The position numbers and the translations under genes were made by a program. A stretch of DNA of 5,305 nt, from assembly GCA_025454125.1 (NCBI GenBank), contig JALOPA010000206.1:1-5305 (forward strand), written 5' to 3'. The notes below the pieces were generated by a model. The model ran no database searches, had not been told where the DNA came from, and was given only the letters and a program-made list of their open reading frames with translations. Of this stretch, positions 1 through 5,184 are shown in pieces. Every line of letters begins with the position of its first letter. Position 1 is the first letter of the stretch. This stretch comes from Thermodesulfobacteriota bacterium. GTDB taxonomy: Bacteria; Desulfobacterota; DSM-4660; Desulfatiglandales; HGW-15.

Positions 1-1236
1 CTGGAACCAAATCATGGGGATCTTGTCCCTGCCGCAGAACATGACCATCTCGTTCATCTTGATCAGGCCTTCCCTGTAAAGCTTTCCACCGATACCCAGA
101 TATTTCCCCTTGGCGTATCCTGGATAATCCTTGCCCAGGAACCCGTGGCGGTTGGCGATGACCCCCACGGGGAAACCGTCGATCCGGGCAACCCCGCAGT
201 AGACCTCCGGCCCGTAGTCCGGCCGGTACTCCAGATGTTCGCTGGCGTCAAAAAGCCTGGCCAGGACCTGCTCGATGCTGTAGGTCCTTTTCTGGTTGAA
301 GGGGACCAGGTAATTGAGTTCCTCGGGGGAGTAGAGCGGCGCTGCCGGCTCTGCCGCGCGGAAGGTTGAAGGGTCGTACTGAGGCATGCCGGCCATGCAT
401 TTTCGCATCGCCTGCAGCACTCCCTCCTCCGTGTCAAAGACCTGGCGCATGAAGCCGGTTTTGTCGTGATGAATCCCCACTCCGCCGGGTGGAATTTCCT
501 TGAACTTCCGAGTGGCTTGGATCAGGGTTTCCGCCCCTTCCAGATCGAAGAACCCCTTCGGCGACATGCCGCTGACGATGCCTCCCCCGCCCACGGCCAT
601 GTTGGATTTCTCGTGGGCAAAGATGATGGCAGGGCTGATGGCGTGGTAGCCTCCCCCGGCCGGGTTGGTCCCGTACATTCCCACGATGACGGGAATGCCC
701 TTTTCCGCAAGCTCCGCGTGCCTGAAAAAGGTCCTTCCGCCGGAGCGCCTTCCGGCATAGACCTTTTCCTGCTCCGTGAGCTTGACGCCGCTGCAGTTGA
801 GCACCCAGACCAGGGGGATCCGCAGCCTCTCCGCCATGTCCTGGGCCCTGAACACATGCTCCCTCTGGCCTGGAATCCAGGCGCCGGCCAGGACCTTGTT
901 GTCCGAAGCGATGACCACCGCGTATCGGCCCGATATCTGGCCCAGGCCGGTCACCACCCCGGTCGTTCCCTCCTGATTGAACTCTGGGTCATAGAGGCTG
1001 TCGAGAGGCAGGAAGGTGCCGGGATCGACCAGGAGATCGATCCGCTCCCACGCGGTTTTCTCGCCCCGCTTGTGGACCACCTCAGGGGGGATCCCTGTTT
1101 TCTTGCGGTTTTCGAGCGCTCCGACGATCTCCTGATCGACCTTCGAGATCTCCTGCGCATTGGCCTCTGCCTGCTGCTTCTCTTTTTCCGAAAGCGCCTT
1201 GCCAATGGGACTCATTTTCTGAAAATACGGTCTCAT
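1..1236 (-). CDS. gcdA: Glutaconyl-CoA decarboxylase carboxyltransferase (alpha) subunit, GcdA type, C-terminus beyond the window
   Basis: The reading frame runs from an ATG at 1236 to the window edge without a stop, giving 412 residues of a protein that is about 585 residues in Acidaminococcus. It is a biotin-dependent carboxyltransferase with the crotonase-like acyl-CoA carboxylase fold. GcdA-type features seen are an N-terminus with PYFQKM and IGKAL, the stretch SDNKVLAGAWIPGQ near 111-124, NCSGVKLTEQEKVY at 147-160, the glycine-rich YGTNPAGGGYH at 188-198 and HEKSNMAVGGGGI near 208-220. The second domain begins near 300, with GIGGKLYREGLIKMNE at 381-396. These fit GcdA better than methylcrotonyl-CoA carboxylase beta, which has a DSGGA-type motif. 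Family role: transfer of the glutaconyl-CoA carboxyl group to biotin, giving crotonyl-CoA, often coupled to a membrane Na+ pump; reverse carboxylation is possible in syntrophs. It lies one base after the crotonase gene and is probably cotranscribed and translationally coupled. Carrier and membrane subunits are not visible. Confidence 0.9.
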   Translation of the reverse strand, partial: MRPYFQKMSPIGKALSEKEKQQAEANAQEISKVDQEIVGALENRKKTGIPPEVVHKRGEKTAWERIDLLVDPGTFLPLDSLYDPEFNQEGTTGVVTGLGQISGRYAVVIASDNKVLAGAWIPGQREHVFRAQDMAERLRIPLVWVLNCSGVKLTEQEKVYAGRRSGGRTFFRHAELAEKGIPVIVGMYGTNPAGGGYHAISPAIIFAHEKSNMAVGGGGIVSGMSPKGFFDLEGAETLIQATRKFKEIPPGGVGIHHDKTGFMRQVFDTEEGVLQAMRKCMAGMPQYDPSTFRAAEPAAPLYSPEELNYLVPFNQKRTYSIEQVLARLFDASEHLEYRPDYGPEVYCGVARIDGFPVGVIANRHGFLGKDYPGYAKGKYLGIGGKLYREGLIKMNEMVMFCGRDKIPMIWFQ

Positions 1237-1237
1237 G

Positions 1238-2440
1238 TCAGCGTCCCTCCCTGTAATCGGCGACCTTTTGTTCAAGCGTGGCCACGAGACCGGCCCTGAA
1301 CCTCGGGTCGCGATAAAGCCGGGCATCCGCGTCCGCCTCTTCTTTCACAAAAGCCGCTTCGTCGAAGCGGGACGCGTCGTAGCGGTTGAAAAGGGCTGAG
1401 AGGGCCTCTATGGATTGCGGCGCCAGAGGCCTTCCCAGCCGGCCCACCTCTTCGTTCACCTCCTTCATCGGCTTTCCAAAAAGATGGGCATAGGTTTGAG
1501 GATCACTCCTCCTTCTCACTTCCTCGGAAAGCTCCGATCCTTTCACCAGAGTCGCTCGCTCCGTGACCGACGGGACGGCCTCGGGAGGGCAAGTGGCGAG
1601 TTCCATCCCTTTGGGGAGAAGAAGCTTCCCCGTTTCTTCATCGTGCTTTTCAAGGGCCTCGGCATAGGCGGCTTTGTCCGCTCTGGGGTCTCCGGTTTTC
1701 GGCATCTTCGGAAAACCAAATGGCACCTCCACGACCGCATTGTAGATGCCGATCGCTCTGAGCTTGTCGGCCTTCACTTCTTTGCCGGTCATGGCCATGA
1801 AGCGGGCATTCTCCGGTCCTGCCTTGACCAGGGCCCTGGCGATACCGGACCACCCGGGCAAAAGCCCGATCATGGCCTCGCTGAAACACATGCCGCTCCG
1901 GGAATCCCCGACCAGGACGTCGGCCATGAGCGGGATCTCCGCAGAGCCTCCAAACCGCGTCCCCCCTCCGCAAACAGCCACCACCCTCAATCGCCGGGCC
2001 AGGTCGCGGATTCTCGAATGGAGCCCGATCCCCTTTTCGAGCCGCCTGTCCGCCCAGTCATAGAGTTGGTCGATTTCCTTATCAGGCGCGCCGCCTTTCT
2101 CCTTCTCTTTCTTCATGGACAGGGTTTTGTCCAGCTTTTCCAAGCTCTCCTTGAGATCCCCTCCGGCATGCACCGGGTCGTTGGCCCCGCACAACACAAG
2201 GAACTTCAGTTCCTTCTTCTGAGATACCTTGTCAAGACCTTCCAGGTAAGCATCCAGTGCAGGGTTGCCCACCTGGTGGACCGGGGGATTGCAGTAACAG
2301 AGAACCGCGCCTTTCTTCCCGTTGAACGAAACCTGATCGATCACAAGGTAGGCAGGACCCTCCGCCCATTCGTGCAGGGGTCCGAGGTTTGCCAGCCCAA
2401 TGATCTTCCCTGATCTCAACAATCGAATCGGTCCTTTCAT
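1238..2440 (-). CDS. Enlarged crotonase-superfamily protein (enoyl-CoA hydratase/isomerase-like), substrate unknown
   Basis: This 400-residue protein belongs to the crotonase (enoyl-CoA hydratase/isomerase) superfamily. A first oxyanion-hole segment, HAGGDLKE, is at 91-98, and a second, GGGTRFGGSAEIPLMAD, at 158-174. FSEAMIGLLPG at 186-196 matches the usual FGxPExxLGxxPG block. Aligned by eye to rat enoyl-CoA hydratase, E168 and E188 fall where the two catalytic glutamates (Glu144, Glu164) sit, so a hydratase-type reaction is possible. It is much longer than the usual 260 residues: there is a Lys/Glu-rich insertion near 104-140 and a C-terminal extension of some 160 residues after the core, a little like 3-hydroxyisobutyryl-CoA hydrolases in length. 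It does not resemble 6-oxocyclohex-1-ene-carbonyl-CoA hydrolase (BamA) in the motifs I remember. The start is supported by GGGAGG (2448-2453) seven bases upstream. Coupling to gcdA suggests it acts on crotonyl-CoA, glutaconyl-CoA or a related enoyl-CoA, which is inference. Confidence 0.85.
   Translation of the reverse strand: MKGPIRLLRSGKIIGLANLGPLHEWAEGPAYLVIDQVSFNGKKGAVLCYCNPPVHQVGNPALDAYLEGLDKVSQKKELKFLVLCGANDPVHAGGDLKESLEKLDKTLSMKKEKEKGGAPDKEIDQLYDWADRRLEKGIGLHSRIRDLARRLRVVAVCGGGTRFGGSAEIPLMADVLVGDSRSGMCFSEAMIGLLPGWSGIARALVKAGPENARFMAMTGKEVKADKLRAIGIYNAVVEVPFGFPKMPKTGDPRADKAAYAEALEKHDEETGKLLLPKGMELATCPPEAVPSVTERATLVKGSELSEEVRRRSDPQTYAHLFGKPMKEVNEEVGRLGRPLAPQSIEALSALFNRYDASRFDEAAFVKEEADADARLYRDPRFRAGLVATLEQKVADYREGR
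1245..1252 (-). promoter_or_regulatory. Ribosome binding site of gcdA inside the end of the upstream gene
   Basis: On the minus strand the sequence AGGGAGGG lies eight bases before the gcdA ATG at 1236, within the last codons of the crotonase-like gene. The upstream stop and the gcdA start read TGACATG, one base apart, so ribosomes finishing the first gene can start directly on gcdA. This supports the chosen start and a fixed co-expression of the two proteins. Confidence 0.8.
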
Positions 2441-2504
2441 TGAATGGCCTCCCGGAGTGGAGTGAAGACAAGGATGTTATTTTGAAGGGTGGACGACCAA
2501 CGGC

Positions 2505-2531
2505 CAAAACTTTAGTACCGCTTAAATTTTG
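2505..2531. promoter_or_regulatory. Imperfect inverted repeat over the start of the crotonase-gcdA transcript (candidate operator)
   Basis: Arms CAAAACTTTAG (2505-2515) and CTTAAATTTTG (2521-2531) are complementary at 9 of 11 positions around a 5-base centre. The dyad abuts the -10 box at 2532-2537 and covers the predicted transcription start, where a bound repressor would block initiation. Which protein binds is not shown; the divergent XRE-cupin regulator is the obvious candidate. It could also be a 5' hairpin of the leader RNA. Confidence 0.4.
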
Positions 2532-2560
2532 TGTATAGAGCAGCGTCACGGTTTTGTCAA
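2532..2560 (-). promoter_or_regulatory. Promoter of the crotonase-gcdA unit
   Basis: On the minus strand a perfect -35 box TTGACA (2560-2555) is separated by exactly 17 bases from a -10 box TATACA (2537-2532). The predicted start of transcription is near 2525, leaving a leader of about 85 bases before the ATG at 2440. This is close to the housekeeping sigma70 consensus, so the unit could be strongly expressed unless repressed. Confidence 0.75.
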
Positions 2561-2629
2561 GACTTTTGTTGGGCCAGGATCATATCACGCGGCTGTTGGC
2601 AAACGTATCCGAACGGTTCACGAAATCTC

Positions 2630-2657
2630 TTGACGGTGCGCTCACAAAGGTTATACT
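2630..2657 (+). promoter_or_regulatory. Promoter of the XRE-cupin regulator gene
   Basis: A -35 box TTGACG (2630-2635) and a -10 box TATACT (2652-2657) are 16 bases apart, each one mismatch from consensus. The predicted transcription start is near 2664, giving a leader of about 40 bases before the GTG start at 2706. The two divergent -35 boxes are about 70 bases apart, so the promoters do not overlap. Confidence 0.7.
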
Positions 2658-2669
2658 AAATCTTAACCT
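2648..2669. promoter_or_regulatory. Dyad AGGTTA-N10-TAACCT over the regulator promoter (candidate operator)
   Basis: Perfect six-base inverted arms, AGGTTA at 2648-2653 and TAACCT at 2664-2669, enclose the -10 box and reach the predicted transcription start of the regulator gene. Spacing of arm centres is about 16 bases, reasonable for a dimeric helix-turn-helix protein. Negative autoregulation is the simplest reading. The spacer shares the 7-mer TACTAAA with the dyad at the divergent promoter. Confidence 0.4.
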
Positions 2670-2705
2670 CTATTTCAAAAAAGACCTCCTCATAGGGGAA
2701 AAGGC

Positions 2706-3248
2706 GTGAATCTAGGTTCCCTGATCAAGAAGCATCGCAAAGAGAAAAGGCTGACTCTCAAAGTGGTCGCTGAAAAGGCGAAGGTGTCGGAGGGATTTCT
2801 CAGCCAGGTTGAAAACAGTGTCAGTTCCCCGTCTGTAGACACCCTGGTCAACATCTGCAAAGCGATCGGCGTCAATGCCGGAGACCTGCTGAACAAGGCC
2901 AATGGTCGAGAGGAACTCGTCTTGGCTCCCAAATCCGAGTGGGAGGACATTGAACTTCCTGAAACGGGGTTTGTGACAAGGCGCTTTCTATCACCGGAGC
3001 ACCGGGCCGTCCTTGACAGCGCCCTCCTGTTCCTCGGTCCGGGCAAGTCCATCCCTGTGCGAAAGAACATCAAGAACGGTCAGGAAGTGCTCTGCGTGCT
3101 CAAGGGCTCTGTCGAACTCGTACACGGAGACAGGGCTCTGGAGATGACGGAAGGGGACGCCACTCACTTCTATGCAAACCCCGCCCGCCAGTCCATCACC
3201 AACAGAGGGAAAGAGATCGCCGTCGTTCTCTGGGTAGGAACCCTGTAG
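2706..3248 (+). CDS. XRE-family helix-turn-helix transcriptional regulator with C-terminal cupin domain
   Basis: The 180-residue protein starts at GTG 2706, supported by AGGGGA (2694-2699) six bases upstream. Residues about 5-62 form an XRE/Cro-CI helix-turn-helix domain: LIKKHRKEKRLTLKVVAEKA, then recognition-helix region VSEGFLSQVENSVSSPSVDTL and a closing AIGVNAGDLL. Residues about 105-178 form a small cupin beta barrel (GQEVLCVLKGSVELVHG, then EGDATHFYANPARQSITNRG). The usual cupin metal-binding HxH pair is absent and the late histidine position carries Q162, so the domain probably binds a small organic ligand without metal. The family generally consists of dimeric regulators that sense a metabolite in the cytoplasm through the cupin domain. 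It is transcribed divergently from the crotonase-gcdA unit, so control of that unit and of its own gene is likely by position but not proven. Confidence 0.9.
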   Translation: MNLGSLIKKHRKEKRLTLKVVAEKAKVSEGFLSQVENSVSSPSVDTLVNICKAIGVNAGDLLNKANGREELVLAPKSEWEDIELPETGFVTRRFLSPEHRAVLDSALLFLGPGKSIPVRKNIKNGQEVLCVLKGSVELVHGDRALEMTEGDATHFYANPARQSITNRGKEIAVVLWVGTL

Positions 3249-3257
3249 AATCGACCC

Positions 3258-3285
3258 GTGACGAGTGACAAGTAACGAGTGACAA
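3258..3285. repeat. Four tandem degenerate heptamers, left cluster
   Basis: GTGACGA, GTGACAA, GTAACGA and GTGACAA follow one another without gaps, directly downstream of the regulator stop and ending at the terminator stem. The 28 bases also read as a 14-base direct repeat with one mismatch. There is no open frame and no spacer structure. On the minus strand each unit contains a TYACT core, the same core seen in the cluster at 3340-3360. Confidence 0.7.
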
Positions 3286-3331
3286 AAGGGCGTTCCTGGG
3301 CGTCAGGCCTCGGAACGCCCTTCCTTTTCTT
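3286..3331 (+). terminator. Rho-independent terminator between convergent genes, possibly bidirectional
   Basis: An 11-base perfect stem, AAGGGCGTTCC (3286-3296) with GGAACGCCCTT (3312-3322), can extend after one mismatch by four more pairs around a GTCAG loop. On the plus strand it is followed by the pyrimidine tract CCTTTTCTT. On the minus strand the A-run at 3284-3287 gives a short T-run, so it can also stop transcripts of the carboxyltransferase arriving from the right. It lies about 40 bases past both stop codons. Confidence 0.85.
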
Positions 3332-3339
3332 GCTGCTGT

Positions 3340-3360
3340 TTACTGCTCACTGATTACTGG
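3340..3360. repeat. Three tandem degenerate heptamers, right cluster, inverted relative to the left cluster
   Basis: TTACTGC, TCACTGA and TTACTGG are contiguous; a weaker fourth unit may precede them at 3333-3339. Their TYACT core equals the reverse complement of the cluster at 3258-3285, and CAAGTAACGAGTGAC (3269-3283) can pair with 3346-3360 at 11 of 15 positions. The tract ends just before the carboxyltransferase stop codon (3364-3366). Confidence 0.6.
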
Positions 3361-3363
3361 TTC

Positions 3364-4914
3364 TTAGAGTGGAATGTTGCCGTGTCGTCTTGATGGGATC
3401 GATGTCTTCTTGTCCTTCAGCGCCATGAGCGCTTTCACAAGGGTCGGCCGTGTGTCCTCGGGCATGATCACCCGGTCGATGTAGCCCACTTCGGCCGCCC
3501 TGTAGGGGCTTGCGAAATTGTCCCGGTACTCGTCGATCAGTTTCTGTCTTGTTTCCTGCTTGTTTTGAGCGGCATCCAGCTCTTTCTTGAAGATGATGTT
3601 GGCTGCCCCTTCCGGGCCCATCACGGCGATCTCCGCGGTCGGATAGGCGAAGTTCATGTCCGCAGCCAGATGCTTTCCGGACATGGCAATGTAGGCGCCG
3701 CCGTAGGCTTTTCGCGTCACCACCGTGATCTTGGGGACCGTGGCTTCAGAGTAGGCAAAGAGGATTTTGGCCCCGTGTTTGATGATGCCGCCGAACTCCT
3801 GGTTGACCCCCGGCAAGTAGCCGGGAACATCCACGAACGTGACCAGGGGAATATTGAAGGCGTCGCAGAGGCGAACGAATCGGGCGCACTTCACGGACGC
3901 ATTGATGTCCAGGCAACCGGCCAGGACTCTGGGCTGGTTGGCGATGATGCCCACCGAATAGCCGTTCAGCCTTCCGAAACCGACCACCATGTTCATGGCG
4001 AAATGCTGCTGGACCTCCAGGAAGACCCTGTCGTCCAGAACCGCCCGGATGATGTCTCGGATGTCGTAGGGCATTTTGGGGTTCGCCGGCACCGCCTTGT
4101 TCAGCATTTTTTCTTTCCGCTCCGGGTCATCCGTGCACGCCATCACCGGCGGCTTTTCTCTGCAGTTTTGAGGGAAAAAGGCGAGCAGTTCCTTGATCCT
4201 GTCGAGCGCCGCCTTGTCGTTGTCTTCGGCAAAATGCGCCACCCCGCTTTTCGTGTTGTGGGTCATGGCGCCGCCCAGTTCCTCTGCGGTGACCTCCTCG
4301 GAAGTGACCGCCTTGATGACCTGGGGACCGGTGATGAACATGTTGCTCGTTCTCTTCACCATGAGGACCAGGTCGGTCAATGCCGGGGAATAAACCGCGC
4401 CACCGGCACAGGGCCCCATGATGACCGAGATCTGAGGAATCACCCCGGAGGACCAGACGTTTCGCTTGAAGATCTCGCCATAGCCGCCAAGGCTCATGAC
4501 CCCTTCCTGGATGCGCGCCCCACCCGAGTCGTTCAGTCCGATCATGGGGGCACCGTTTTGTACGGCAAGGTCCATGACCTTGCAGATTTTCTGGCCGAAG
4601 GTTTCACTGAGGGATCCGCCGAACACCGTGAAGTCCTGGGAAAAGAGAAAAGCCAGGCGGCCGTTGATCCTGCCGTAACCGGTCACCACTCCGTCGCCCG
4701 GGATCTTCTTGCCGTCCATTCCGAAATCGTGGCACCGGTGAACGACGAACTTGTCGATTTCTTGAAAACTCCCCTGATCCAAGAGGTAGGCGATTCGCTC
4801 TCTGGCGGTCATTTTCCCCTTGGCGTGCTGGTCATCGATCTTGTCCTGGCCGCCGCCCGTTTCCGCTTCCAGGTCTCTCTTTTGAAGGGCTTGGATTTTG
4901 TCGTCGATATTCAT
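3364..4914 (-). CDS. pccB: Propionyl-CoA carboxylase beta / methylmalonyl-CoA decarboxylase alpha type carboxyltransferase
   Basis: This 516-residue protein is a complete acyl-CoA carboxyltransferase of the PccB/MmdA group, at the usual length and with the typical C-terminus RRHGNIPL. The N-domain carries [10 protein letters not shown] near 32-41, HRCHDFGMD at 59-67, [14 protein letters not shown] near 91-104, [11 protein letters not shown] at 128-138 and [16 protein letters not shown] at 166-181. The C-domain carries [15 protein letters not shown] near 326-340, [10 protein letters not shown] at 360-369, [11 protein letters not shown] at 401-411 and [13 protein letters not shown] at 428-440. 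D419 aligns with the Asp (422 in Streptomyces PccB, from memory) linked to short acyl-CoA choice, so propionyl-CoA/methylmalonyl-CoA is the likely substrate pair. Family role: transfer of carboxyl between biotin and propionyl-CoA or methylmalonyl-CoA. Carboxylase, transcarboxylase and decarboxylase subunits cannot be told apart by this subunit alone. An upstream in-frame ATG at 5082 is rejected in favour of 4914. It has its own promoter, and no carrier subunit is adjacent. Confidence 0.92.
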   Translation of the reverse strand: MNIDDKIQALQKRDLEAETGGGQDKIDDQHAKGKMTARERIAYLLDQGSFQEIDKFVVHRCHDFGMDGKKIPGDGVVTGYGRINGRLAFLFSQDFTVFGGSLSETFGQKICKVMDLAVQNGAPMIGLNDSGGARIQEGVMSLGGYGEIFKRNVWSSGVIPQISVIMGPCAGGAVYSPALTDLVLMVKRTSNMFITGPQVIKAVTSEEVTAEELGGAMTHNTKSGVAHFAEDNDKAALDRIKELLAFFPQNCREKPPVMACTDDPERKEKMLNKAVPANPKMPYDIRDIIRAVLDDRVFLEVQQHFAMNMVVGFGRLNGYSVGIIANQPRVLAGCLDINASVKCARFVRLCDAFNIPLVTFVDVPGYLPGVNQEFGGIIKHGAKILFAYSEATVPKITVVTRKAYGGAYIAMSGKHLAADMNFAYPTAEIAVMGPEGAANIIFKKELDAAQNKQETRQKLIDEYRDNFASPYRAAEVGYIDRVIMPEDTRPTLVKALMALKDKKTSIPSRRHGNIPL

Positions 4915-4921
4915 CAGGAAA

Positions 4922-4929
4922 CCTCCTCC
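4922..4929 (-). promoter_or_regulatory. Ribosome binding site that fixes the carboxyltransferase start
   Basis: GGAGGAGG on the minus strand lies seven bases before the ATG at 4914. The frame stays open upstream to an ATG at 5082, but the extra 56 residues are low in family likeness and would be encoded upstream of and through the predicted promoter, so 4914 is the real start. Confidence 0.85.
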
Positions 4930-4970
4930 AGGTCTAGGCTTTTTTCGTGTTGGGCCTTCAGCGGTGGAAC

Positions 4971-4980
4971 TTTTCGAAAA
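4971..4980. promoter_or_regulatory. Ten-base palindrome at the predicted transcript start of the carboxyltransferase
   Basis: TTTTCGAAAA is a perfect palindrome immediately downstream of the predicted start near 4981. Its position would suit an operator, but it is short and AT-rich and no binding protein can be named. Confidence 0.25.
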
Positions 4981-4987
4981 TCTCGAT

Positions 4988-5015
4988 ATACTATTGGATA
5001 AAGGCCCCTTGTCAA
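4988..5015 (-). promoter_or_regulatory. Promoter of the PccB/MmdA-type gene
   Basis: On the minus strand a perfect TTGACA (5015-5010) is followed after 16 bases by TAGTAT (4993-4988), four of six matches to the -10 consensus; neighbouring bases also allow TATATC at a longer spacing. The leader would be about 65 bases. The same nine bases TCTTGACAA surround the -35 box of the crotonase-gcdA promoter. Confidence 0.55.
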
Positions 5016-5075
5016 GAACAAACTCCCCTGATAACCTGCCCAAAACACGAGCGGCAGAGGAAAGCACATTTCTGC

Positions 5076-5105
5076 TTGACATGGTCCTATATTGTCTTTT
5101 ATAGT
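5076..5105 (+). promoter_or_regulatory. Promoter of the downstream FAD-linked oxidase gene
   Basis: TTGACA (5076-5081) and TATAGT (5100-5105) are 18 bases apart. TTTATAG occurs twice, at 5098-5104 and 5109-5115, exactly one helical turn apart, so the second copy could be an alternative -10 or part of a protein site. The leader would be about 70 bases before the ATG at 5185. Confidence 0.55.
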
Positions 5106-5184
5106 CACTTTATAGCTAAATAGTAGCCACACCAAGTAAATCGGAAGTCCTTCGTAAACCACTCTCTTCCTTGGAGGTCAGTCC

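Noticed and set aside
466..1299. Open frame of 277 codons on the plus strand
   Set aside because: Antisense shadow of gcdA, which is strongly supported on the minus strand.
2198..2215. Palindrome with 8-base arms and a 2-base centre inside the crotonase-like gene
   Set aside because: It lies within a conserved coding stretch (KELKFL) and a single palindrome of this size is not surprising by chance in several kilobases; no promoter or terminator features accompany it.
2229..2237. TTGTCAAGA, the same nonamer as the two minus-strand -35 regions
   Set aside because: It is internal to the crotonase-like gene and no -10 box is found at a suitable spacing, so it is taken as chance.
1415..2413. Open frame of 332 codons on the plus strand
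   Set aside because: Antisense shadow of the crotonase-like gene; the translation is rich in His, Arg and Pro, typical of shadows, and has no recognisable domain.
2567..2599. TGTTGG twice (2567-2572 and 2594-2599) and the small dyad GAACGGTTC (2611-2619) between the divergent promoters
   Set aside because: The elements are too short and too weakly symmetric to call as operators from one sequence.
3258..3360. Repeat clusters considered as a CRISPR array
   Set aside because: The units are 7 bases, contiguous and degenerate, with no spacers and no cas genes; this is a short tandem repeat flanking a terminator.
3565..5001. Long open frame of 478 codons on the plus strand
   Set aside because: It lies antisense to the PccB/MmdA-type gene, whose protein matches its family from end to end. 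The frame is open because of the codon bias of the real gene; the translation has no family likeness and no ribosome site at its start.
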